Assembly: GCA_964346815.1 (NCBI GenBank)
Contig: CAYFWF010000055.1
Coordinates: 107,356 to 171,355, forward strand
DNA: 64,000 bases
From: CAYFWF01 sp964346815
GTDB taxonomy: Bacteria > Acidobacteriota > Aminicenantia > Aminicenantales > Aminicenantaceae
Direction: 5' to 3'
Positions 8,534-15,576 of this stretch are shown here, one piece after another. The position numbers and the translations under genes were made by a program. Position 1 is the stretch's first letter, and the number at the start of each line of letters is the position of its first letter. The notes under the pieces were generated by a model that was given only the letters and a program-made list of their open reading frames with translations, was not told the DNA's origin and searched no databases.

Positions 8534-9503
8534 AGTTGATGAGCTGGGGATGCCATAAGTAATAGAAGCCACTTTTTAAGGATCGGACAATTTCCTGCAA
8601 GTTTTCACTTTGGAGGGGATTTTTTCCCTTTATACTGGCGGCATAGAGATTGGTCTTTTTTTTCGGATAATATGTATAAGCGATCACATCGGCCTCTTGG
8701 ATGTCCGCGAGCTTGAGTATCTTATCGAAAGCGCTGTCGAAATAGCCAATTTCGTCAATCAAATTTGCATCGCGAGCTTGAGATGCCGTGAAAACTCGTC
8801 CATCTGCAATTTTCTTCAGTTTTTCCAAGCTGAGAGAATCCTTTCTCGCCTGATAAACAGCATCCAGAAATTTCTGGTAGTAATCATCGATAATTTCCTG
8901 AAACACCTCCTTTTCCCTGCCGGTCATCTCGCGAAAAACACTTCCAGAATCCTTGAGTTCGCCTGATTTTATAACCTGAACATGGATGCCGACCTTATCA
9001 AAGAGTTCTTCAAGATTGGGGAAAATGGATATGACCCCGATGCTTCCTGTCAAAGTAGAAGGATGTGCGATGATATAATCGCATGCAGATGCGATGTAGT
9101 AACCTCCAGATGCCGTCACTCCCATCATCAGCGCCAGGACCGGAACTCCTGTTTCTTCCCTGAAGTTGAGAATTTCATGATAGAGAATATCGCTGGCAGT
9201 GACCTCCCCGCCTGGGGTATCCAACCGGAGGATCACTCCTTTAACCGTTTTATCCTCAGAGGCCTTTTGGAGCCTGTAGAAGACTTGAGAAAGGATGTCG
9301 CCTTCCCGGTCGAATATTCCAGAGCCCGAAAAACTGCTGATCAGCCCTGTGATATCGAGAAGAAGGATTTTTTCTTCTGCCCGGCTTTCGATGAGTATGA
9401 CTTCTTCGATATGTTCTTTGCCCAGAAAATCCACGTGGAAGTGAGGAGAGCATGCGGGGAGAAGAAGAAAAAGGATTAAAACCAGGGTTCCATGTTTTAT
9501 CAT
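8532..9503 (-). CDS. sppA: Lipoprotein signal peptide peptidase SppA-like (S49)
   Basis: A 323-residue serine protease of the S49/SppA family that should degrade signal peptides or membrane proteins at the periplasmic face of the inner membrane. The N-terminus MIKHGTLVLILFLLLPAC is a lipoprotein signal ending in a lipobox, which is unusual because most SppA proteins have a transmembrane anchor. The Ser nucleophile lies in GVTASGGYYIAS and the general-base lysine in SGELKDSG. GGAGG four bases before the ATG at 9503 selects this start over the upstream in-frame one. Confidence 0.88.
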   Translation of the reverse strand: MIKHGTLVLILFLLLPACSPHFHVDFLGKEHIEEVILIESRAEEKILLLDITGLISSFSGSGIFDREGDILSQVFYRLQKASEDKTVKGVILRLDTPGGEVTASDILYHEILNFREETGVPVLALMMGVTASGGYYIASACDYIIAHPSTLTGSIGVISIFPNLEELFDKVGIHVQVIKSGELKDSGSVFREMTGREKEVFQEIIDDYYQKFLDAVYQARKDSLSLEKLKKIADGRVFTASQARDANLIDEIGYFDSAFDKILKLADIQEADVIAYTYYPKKKTNLYAASIKGKNPLQSENLQEIVRSLKSGFYYLWHPQLIN

Positions 9504-9537
9504 CGTGCCTCCAGAACACATGCAGTGGCGTTAAGAG

Positions 9538-9543
9538 ATTATA
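9538..9543 (-). promoter_or_regulatory. Possible -10 box for sppA-like gene
   Basis: TATAAT on the minus strand, 35 bases before the sppA-like start; no good -35 box is visible. Confidence 0.3.
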
Positions 9544-9577
9544 GCATATTTGGAGAATTTGGTTCATGTTTCTCTTG

Positions 9578-9606
9578 TTGACTTGAGATGTCTCGGATGA
9601 TATAAA
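9578..9606 (+). promoter_or_regulatory. Strong sigma-70-type promoter
   Basis: TTGACT and TATAAA are separated by exactly 17 bases. It faces the membrane HD-GYP-like gene at 9715, leaving a leader of about 100 bases. It lies back to back with the sppA-like promoter. Confidence 0.6.
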
Positions 9607-9714
9607 TTTTTCAAGTCGTTTGTATTCTGCAGGAGACAAAGTGGCCCCATTTATTTTATCAATTGCCATTTGGAGGGGGAATCGCAGAGAAGGACCGAAT
9701 TCAGGGGAGTGAGG

Positions 9715-10641
9715 ATGAGAAGACTCAAAGATTTTGTGCTCGAGCATTTCGAAGCGTCGTTGATCGCCCTGATATTCATAGGAGTTCTCGCTGTTGTTTT
9801 TCTTGTCCATTATAAATTCGCCTTTCTGAATTTTTTCTTCCTTCCCGTCATCCTTTCCGGTTACTATCTCGGCCAAAAAAGGGCGGTGCTGACGGCAGTT
9901 TTTTGTATTCTTCTTGTCATACTCTATCTTGTATTTTTCAATCTCCTCTCTGGTCCCGGACAACAGATTTCTCTTGATGAAGCCATCAACCTCTTGACCT
10001 GGGGCGGATTTTTGGTTTTGACCGCTTATATCATCGGAACGGTCTCTCAACAGAGGGAGACACGAATTCGGAATTTGAGACGATCCTATGTCGGAGCGCT
10101 TGAAATCTTGCTCAAATACATGGAAGTGGCTGATGACGTGAAGCCCCGTTCTCTGAGGGTAGCTCTGCTGGCTGGCAGGATGGCTGAGGCAGCCGGATTG
10201 GAGAAGCGAGATGTGGAGAACATTAAGTCCGCTGCTTTGCTGTATGAAGTGGGAGATTTGCAGTCCAGCCTTCCCTTTTTTGGCGAGGTTATCGATTTCA
10301 TGGCCGCAGATGCAAAATTTTCTCAGGACCAATTGGGAGACAGAGAAAACGTGATGCTGAAATCCACGGCATCCATACTCAAGGAGATTGAGCCCATTCT
10401 TCTGAGTTATTTTCATCATTATGTTCAGGAAGCGGATGTTCTGGACAAAAATCTGGATGAGATCCCTATAGGCAGCAGCATCATTGCTCTCGCGGACATA
10501 CACGATCGTCTTTCCAATAACGTTTCTCTCAACCAGAAAAATGAAGCATACACTTCCATGCAGGGTATCGAGAGCCTTGGCGGTCGCGCCTTTTCCCCCT
10601 TAGCTCTTTATGCCTTGAAAGAAGCGATATCCTCCTCATGA
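9715..10641 (+). CDS. Membrane protein with degenerate HD-GYP-like domain
   Basis: The 308-residue protein has an N-terminal membrane part with hydrophobic segments near residues 15-35, 38-75 and 85-105. A helical domain follows whose layout matches HD/HD-GYP phosphohydrolases: SLRVALLAGRMAEAAGL, then AALLYEVGDL. In active members these read HSxRVA and LLHDIGK; here the leading His is Arg and the HD pair is Tyr-Glu, so metal-dependent c-di-GMP hydrolysis looks lost. GGGGAG before ATG 9715 chooses this start over one 15 codons upstream. A receptor or scaffold role is possible; the function is unknown. Confidence 0.7.
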   Translation: MRRLKDFVLEHFEASLIALIFIGVLAVVFLVHYKFAFLNFFFLPVILSGYYLGQKRAVLTAVFCILLVILYLVFFNLLSGPGQQISLDEAINLLTWGGFLVLTAYIIGTVSQQRETRIRNLRRSYVGALEILLKYMEVADDVKPRSLRVALLAGRMAEAAGLEKRDVENIKSAALLYEVGDLQSSLPFFGEVIDFMAADAKFSQDQLGDRENVMLKSTASILKEIEPILLSYFHHYVQEADVLDKNLDEIPIGSSIIALADIHDRLSNNVSLNQKNEAYTSMQGIESLGGRAFSPLALYALKEAISSS

Positions 10642-11246
10642 GGAGCAAAAAAGAGAACAGCTGTTTGGTCGTGTTCGGGGTCGATCTGGCGGGCGTTCCT
10701 CATCGTCCGACTGGTGTTTGCCTTCTGAGTGAGAGGGAAGCCGAAACAGCTTTACTTTATTCAGATAAAGACATTCTGGATGTCATCGAGGAAGTAAAAC
10801 CGGTCCTGGTGACCATTGACGCACCTCTTTCTCTACCCCCTGGCAGAGAATCTATCCATCAGAGAGACAGGAACCATTTTCGTGCCTGTGATCGGGAGCT
10901 CAAACGAAGAAAAATCCCTTTTTTTCCGATCACTCTGGGACCGATGAGGATGTTGACGGAAAGAGGGATGTCGCTAAAGAAGAAGATCGAGAATATGGGG
11001 ACTCAGGTTTTAGAAATATATCCAGGAGGAGCACAGGATATCTGGAAGATACCGAGAGCAAAACGCGACCTAAAGGGCCTCAGAAGGGGTCTCAAACGGC
11101 TGGGTATCAAAGGGTTGAACAGGAATTCTTCGGCCCATGAATTGGATGCTGCGACAGCTGCCTTTGTCGGGATCCTTTACTTGGAGGGAAAAGCAGAGAT
11201 CTTTGGTGATTTCTCCTCCGGTGCTATCATTATGCCGTTTCCCTAG
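10638..11246 (+). CDS. DUF429 (RNase H-fold) protein
   Basis: The 202-residue product matches the DUF429 family, predicted RNase H-like nucleases of unproven activity. Conserved acidic positions are visible in FGVDLAG at the start, TIDAPL near residue 57 and SAHELDAATAA near residue 170, as expected for a two-metal site. The ATG overlaps the stop of the preceding membrane protein gene (ATGA), so the two are coupled. Its 3' end overlaps the convergent diacylglycerol-kinase-like gene by 17 bases. Confidence 0.8.
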   Translation: MRSKKENSCLVVFGVDLAGVPHRPTGVCLLSEREAETALLYSDKDILDVIEEVKPVLVTIDAPLSLPPGRESIHQRDRNHFRACDRELKRRKIPFFPITLGPMRMLTERGMSLKKKIENMGTQVLEIYPGGAQDIWKIPRAKRDLKGLRRGLKRLGIKGLNRNSSAHELDAATAAFVGILYLEGKAEIFGDFSSGAIIMPFP

Positions 11247-12177
11247 GCCTGTTTTCGGGCATGATGATTTTTAAGGCTTTAGGAAGGACCTTCACCTCAA
11301 TGCGGTCTTTGGTGCCCAATATTTCTCCATGGTATTGTATGGTGAGATTTTTTCCATAGAAGATGATTTTTTTCGCCTTATAATGCCTTTGAGTCCTCTG
11401 AAGAATTCCAAAATAGATAAGTGGGAAGAGCAGGGCATATTTAAGCCCGCTCATTTCAAAAAACACGGTGTCGATGTAACCGTCCTCAATTTCAGCTTTA
11501 GGGGCGATTCGCCAGCCATACCCGAAATGCTTTGTTTTTGAGACCACACAGTCGAGAACCTTCAAGCGCAGAATCATTCGATCGAAGGGCTTTCCTGAGT
11601 CATCCATTCCGTCTATCAACTCTACTTCCTGTTCCTTTTGAGGCAGTCTGGGCATGATTTTGGCCGCGTAGACGTGGCCCCAGAGTCCTGGAATATTTAT
11701 GTTTTGTTTTTCCTTTGTAATTTGGGCACTGGCTCCGATACTGCCGAAGGCTGCTCTGGTTCCTTCGATTTCGAGAAGATCCACTTTGCGGGCCTTCCCT
11801 TCCCTTATGATTTGAGTAGCTTTTTTCACGCTCTTGGGAATGCCTAGGGATCTTCTGAAAGCGTTTCCGCTTCCCAGAGGGATAATCCCGAGAGCGATGT
11901 TGTTATGGTTTTTGCTCTCCAGTATCCCCTGGATGACATCAGCGATGGTTCCATCTCCGCCTGCAGCTATGATGATATCATTTCTCTCGCTCAGCTCTTT
12001 GGCTAATCGAGTCGTGTGGATTTTATCTTCATGGCTGTCGAATATCTTGCCGGGAAGGTTTTCTGTGAGGTATCTCCTCAGTAGCCTTCTTCTTTTCCAT
12101 TTCCTGTTTGCTGCACTCGGATTGATGATACAGGCGATGTTTTTCCCTTCGAGAAAGGGATGCTCGTTCTTTTTCAT
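11230..12177 (-). CDS. Diacylglycerol kinase-like lipid kinase
   Basis: The 315-residue protein belongs to the DAGK catalytic/YegS-type lipid kinase family, which phosphorylates diacylglycerol or related lipids with ATP. The nucleotide motif AAGGDGTIADV and the following PLGSGNAFRRSLGI block are intact. It is the last gene of a minus-strand run that also holds a CDP-alcohol phosphatidyltransferase, a radical SAM protein, a VTT membrane protein and an epimerase, so it probably handles a lipid made by that operon. No clear ribosome binding site precedes the ATG. Confidence 0.85.
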   Translation of the reverse strand: MKKNEHPFLEGKNIACIINPSAANRKWKRRRLLRRYLTENLPGKIFDSHEDKIHTTRLAKELSERNDIIIAAGGDGTIADVIQGILESKNHNNIALGIIPLGSGNAFRRSLGIPKSVKKATQIIREGKARKVDLLEIEGTRAAFGSIGASAQITKEKQNINIPGLWGHVYAAKIMPRLPQKEQEVELIDGMDDSGKPFDRMILRLKVLDCVVSKTKHFGYGWRIAPKAEIEDGYIDTVFFEMSGLKYALLFPLIYFGILQRTQRHYKAKKIIFYGKNLTIQYHGEILGTKDRIEVKVLPKALKIIMPENRPRETA

Positions 12178-12231
12178 AGGAATTGAATCTGACTGACGTT
12201 GTCCAATCTCAAACGAACAGTACTATATGTA

Positions 12232-13221
12232 TTACAGTTTTTCGATTTTTTCAAGTCTGTCCACAAGCATGTCTTTGATTCCTGCTTCCAGGTTGTAGCG
12301 TGGGATGAAACCAAAATCTTTGAAGGCCTTTGAAGAGGAGAAAAGCCATTGGGTATGAGCCATGGCCTGCCAGGCTCTTCGTCCAAAAAAAGTTCTGCCC
12401 ATGCCGGCCGCTTTGACGGTATCCAAAAGCCAAGCGAAAAGGGAGATGACCTCCTCTGGCAGAGGAAGAAAAAGTGCATCGTTCAGCACGAGCTTTTTAA
12501 CGGTGAGAATGATTTCTTTCCAGGAGTAACTTTGCCCGTCGGTGAGGTAATAGATCTGACCCCTTGTGTTTGGAGATTCGGCAGCCTGGTGGATGCCATG
12601 AATCAAGTCCTTGACGTAGAGCAAGCTGGTCGATTTCTTATCACCCTTCAACAGGGGCACGATCCGTTTGTGGATAATTTTTACCAGGAGTTCGGTTTCC
12701 GATTGGCGAAAACCGTAAACATTGGGAGGTCGGATGATGGTTGCTGGAATCTTATCCCATAATGCCTGCACAGCCTTCTCTCCCTTGAGCTTTGTCCGTC
12801 CGTATTCTGACGAAGGAGAGGACATTTGAGCTTCCTCTGAGTGCTGTCCCAGACGAGAAGGGCCTGCTGCTGCGATGGAAGAGATATAGACGAACCGGTG
12901 GATGTCTGGATTTGCCCGGAGGCAGGAGTAGATTAAGTCTCTGGTGAGGATATGGTTGGACTTTTCATAAACCTCTCGGGGGGCAGACCGAATGCGGGCG
13001 GCAAGATGAAAGATGTAATCCTGGCCCTCAACCGCACTCTCGAGGAAGCTTTGATTTTCAAGAATTCCTTGAATGATTTTGACAGGAAATTTCTTTAGAA
13101 ACTCCGTTCTACTGCTGGGTCTCAAGAGGCAGGTAATCTCCCATTTTCGAGAGACGAGATACTCTACGAGATGACTCCCGATGAATCCAGTCGCTCCTGT
13201 AACCAATGCACTAGGAGGCAC
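12232..13221 (-). CDS. NAD-dependent epimerase/dehydratase (extended SDR)
   Basis: A 329-residue extended short-chain dehydrogenase/reductase. The Rossmann motif TGATGFIGSHL is at the N-terminus, and the catalytic pair is in YGRTKLKGE (YxxxK) after an SSI block. Such enzymes change the sugar or isoprenoid/steroid part of a substrate with bound NAD(P). It starts with GTG immediately after the stop of the VTT gene, so it is translated in the same operon. The substrate is unknown; the neighbouring lipid enzymes suggest a head group or lipid-linked sugar. Confidence 0.85.
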   Translation of the reverse strand: MPPSALVTGATGFIGSHLVEYLVSRKWEITCLLRPSSRTEFLKKFPVKIIQGILENQSFLESAVEGQDYIFHLAARIRSAPREVYEKSNHILTRDLIYSCLRANPDIHRFVYISSIAAAGPSRLGQHSEEAQMSSPSSEYGRTKLKGEKAVQALWDKIPATIIRPPNVYGFRQSETELLVKIIHKRIVPLLKGDKKSTSLLYVKDLIHGIHQAAESPNTRGQIYYLTDGQSYSWKEIILTVKKLVLNDALFLPLPEEVISLFAWLLDTVKAAGMGRTFFGRRAWQAMAHTQWLFSSSKAFKDFGFIPRYNLEAGIKDMLVDRLEKIEKL

Positions 13222-13222
13222 C

Positions 13223-13903
13223 TTACCGTTTTTTTCTCCTGTTTTGTATATATCTCATGAGAAGAGGGAGGTTCATTGCTGCAATCAAGATGACAAAAAG
13301 AACAACCAAGAGAAAATCGGGAATTTGGATGGCGTAACCGACAAGTGCAAGAATAAAAAAACGAGGAATTCTCGAGAGGCTGAGGGCAAGAATATATTTA
13401 GCTATAGGATATCGTGCCAGAACCACAAGGAAACGGAATGGATAGAAAGGAATCGGCGTGAAAGCTGCAATCCACAGAGCTAAGAATGGTGCCCTGTTGA
13501 ATAAACCCACAATTTTGCTGACCGCTTTTTTCTGTTGGATATTTTTGAAAAATTTTAGATCTGTAACATATTTGAAGACAGAATAATTCAGAGCCTCTGT
13601 CAACAACGTGCTTGAACCAGCCACCAACGCAACAGTAAGCGGAGTGTAAAATTTTCCGAAGTACAGAAGAATAGGCTCGTGAGGCACCACAGCGATTAAA
13701 AATTCAGTGGGAAAACTGCAGAAAAAGAGAACCCAAAGATTTTTGCTTGCCCTGATACTTTCTGAAGCGAGCCAGAGAATGAGCAGGATCAGAACGAGAC
13801 CAATCTGCAAGGCAAATAATAAGGATTTTATCCAAGAAGGAGATGACCGGGATTTCATCGTTTCTGCGCTGCTCGAATGGCTGTTAATCGACATCTGAAA
13901 CAT
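13223..13903 (-). CDS. VTT/SNARE-associated (DedA-like) membrane protein
   Basis: The protein has about six hydrophobic segments and the VTT-domain pattern, including a re-entrant-like PHEPILLYFGKFY stretch and FTPIPFYPFRFL, as in DedA/TMEM41-type proteins that are linked to lipid scrambling or undecaprenyl-phosphate transport. The open frame reaches back to 14017 inside the radical SAM gene, but there it overlaps coding sequence. The ATGs at 13903, 13894 and 13858 are all possible and none has a well-placed ribosome binding site (GGAAGGA lies 17 bases before 13903). Function within the lipid operon is inferred from context. Confidence 0.72.
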   Translation of the reverse strand: MFQMSINSHSSSAETMKSRSSPSWIKSLLFALQIGLVLILLILWLASESIRASKNLWVLFFCSFPTEFLIAVVPHEPILLYFGKFYTPLTVALVAGSSTLLTEALNYSVFKYVTDLKFFKNIQQKKAVSKIVGLFNRAPFLALWIAAFTPIPFYPFRFLVVLARYPIAKYILALSLSRIPRFFILALVGYAIQIPDFLLVVLFVILIAAMNLPLLMRYIQNRRKKR

Positions 13904-13932
13904 TGAAAAAAGAAAGAAAAATCCTTCCGAAA

Positions 13933-14901
13933 TCAGATGGATTTCAAGCTGTCTCTTATCAAATAGCGAGCTGGCTTTTCCGTATTGGCCCGGATGCTGG
14001 TGTAACAGTCTCCGCACTCATTCGTGGCAGTGAATTTCTCGATTATTTCTCGCTGTGATCGAAATTTTTTGAGAATAAGTCCACAAGGCGATAGCGTCCC
14101 ATCGGGATTAACCACGAAAAATCTTTCTCCCGCCCGGCAATTCCCGATGGATTCTTTCTCGAAAAATGTGATCATTTCTTTGAAGACATAATCTGATACA
14201 TAGACAGTTTTATGTCTTTTCTTGAATTCTCTGAGTTTTTTGATGATTTCCTTGAGTTCATCCAGATCATGCTTGGGAACCATGAACTCTTTTTTGTCTG
14301 TTCTCAGCCATGTATAGGTGCTGAAATTGATTCTGACCTTCCATTTCTTCGCCAATTCGGCCATCCGGATGAGTTCTCTGAAATTTTCCCTGTTGACGAC
14401 TCCACTCAGGGTGATTCCATTATCGGGAAGGTGATTGATTTCCCTGATAAGGTTTTCGATTCTTTGAAAAAGCCCGGGAACCCCCCGGAACTCATCGTGG
14501 CGTTCGTCGGGAAAATCAAAGGAAAGAGAGAACTCATCGACGCCAGCCTCTCGAAGTTTAAAATATTTCTGTTTGGACAGAAGAGTTCCATTGGTGGTCA
14601 AAACGATATAGGGAGCTCTATTCTCGATCCGTATGGTCCGAACAATATCTTCGATATCTTTTCTGAGAAGAGGCTCTCCACCAGAGATTTGAGCAACCAC
14701 AGGTTTGATTTCTCGGCAGAGCTCGGCATAACGTTCTGCCGACGCCCGCTCTTCTTCTACCGGCCCTCCGAGGTGACAGTGCTTACAGAAGGCATTACAG
14801 CTGTAGGTGACTTCGAAAGAAACACAAAAAGGTCTTCTATTGAGAAAATTGCCGATACCTCTTGTTGCCATCGAAAAAGTCCGGAAGAAGGGATGGGACA
14901 T
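13933..14901 (-). CDS. Radical SAM protein with SPASM-like C-terminus
   Basis: This 322-residue radical SAM enzyme has the cluster motif CNAFCKHC (Cys35, Cys39, Cys42) and the SAM-binding ISGGEPLL motif. The C-terminal part holds further cysteines in GNCRAG, SPCG and NECGDC, which fit a SPASM/twitch auxiliary cluster. It sits between a CDP-alcohol phosphatidyltransferase and a VTT protein, so the substrate may be a lipid or lipid head group rather than a peptide; no small precursor-peptide gene is evident beside it. The precise reaction is unknown. Confidence 0.85.
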   Translation of the reverse strand: MSHPFFRTFSMATRGIGNFLNRRPFCVSFEVTYSCNAFCKHCHLGGPVEEERASAERYAELCREIKPVVAQISGGEPLLRKDIEDIVRTIRIENRAPYIVLTTNGTLLSKQKYFKLREAGVDEFSLSFDFPDERHDEFRGVPGLFQRIENLIREINHLPDNGITLSGVVNRENFRELIRMAELAKKWKVRINFSTYTWLRTDKKEFMVPKHDLDELKEIIKKLREFKKRHKTVYVSDYVFKEMITFFEKESIGNCRAGERFFVVNPDGTLSPCGLILKKFRSQREIIEKFTATNECGDCYTSIRANTEKPARYLIRDSLKSI

Positions 14902-14915
14902 TTTATGTATTCCGT

Positions 14916-15551
14916 TTATTTAAAAGACTGCATTATATCATTTGATTTCTTTTTGTTTAAGGAATAAATAGAAAAGATTTTCACGGCTACGAGGCCGGAT
15001 GCAAAAAAAGCAGCGAGAATTCGGAGTCGAGGCAAGAAAATGAGGATCAAAGTCACCACGGTGGAGTTGCAAAATTTGGCCGCCGGACTGTAGTTCAATC
15101 TATAAATGGTCCTGTCGACTTTATAGAAGTAATTGGGAGAGATAATATCATACTTCAGAAACTGATAGCTCAGATAAAAATCGAAAAAGGCAAAATCCAG
15201 GATATAGATCACTGCAGGCACGATCAAATCAGGGTGGAAATGGAGGAAAATGATGTAGAAGAAAAGAGTCTCCACCCGGTCTGCAATGATATCGATTTCG
15301 GCCCCTAATAGGGTTTCTTGTTTGCATTTTCTTGCACAAAATCCATCCAGGACATCGCCGAACCAGTGCACTCCCAGACCGATGAAGTTGTAAGTCGGGC
15401 TTTGTTTGAGGATCGCCAGGCTAAAAAAGGCAAGTGACCCGCCAAGTCTAAGCAGGGTGATGATATTGGCTTCGCTGTAAAAACTGCCAGGCGTCCGGGA
15501 TTGGAAAATTCGAATCTTCGCCTTCGGATTTATATCCTGTTTTGAATTCAC
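14916..15551 (-). CDS. CDP-alcohol phosphatidyltransferase
   Basis: The 211-residue membrane enzyme carries the complete family motif D-x2-D-G-x2-A-R-x8-G-x3-D-x3-D, beginning at GDVLDGFCAR. Such enzymes join a CDP-activated lipid and an alcohol (glycerol phosphate, inositol, serine) to make a phospholipid. Several hydrophobic helices flank the motif. It starts with GTG, preceded by AGGG, 25 bases after the CehA-type gene. The acceptor alcohol cannot be read from sequence; the surrounding epimerase and radical SAM genes hint at an uncommon head group. Confidence 0.85.
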   Translation of the reverse strand: MNSKQDINPKAKIRIFQSRTPGSFYSEANIITLLRLGGSLAFFSLAILKQSPTYNFIGLGVHWFGDVLDGFCARKCKQETLLGAEIDIIADRVETLFFYIIFLHFHPDLIVPAVIYILDFAFFDFYLSYQFLKYDIISPNYFYKVDRTIYRLNYSPAAKFCNSTVVTLILIFLPRLRILAAFFASGLVAVKIFSIYSLNKKKSNDIMQSFK

Positions 15552-15576
15552 CCTTTATTCCCTTTGACTCGCATCG

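Noticed and set aside
9256..10503. 415-codon minus-strand frame
   Set aside because: Spans parts of the sppA-like gene and the HD-GYP-like gene in the wrong frame or strand, without start signals or motifs.
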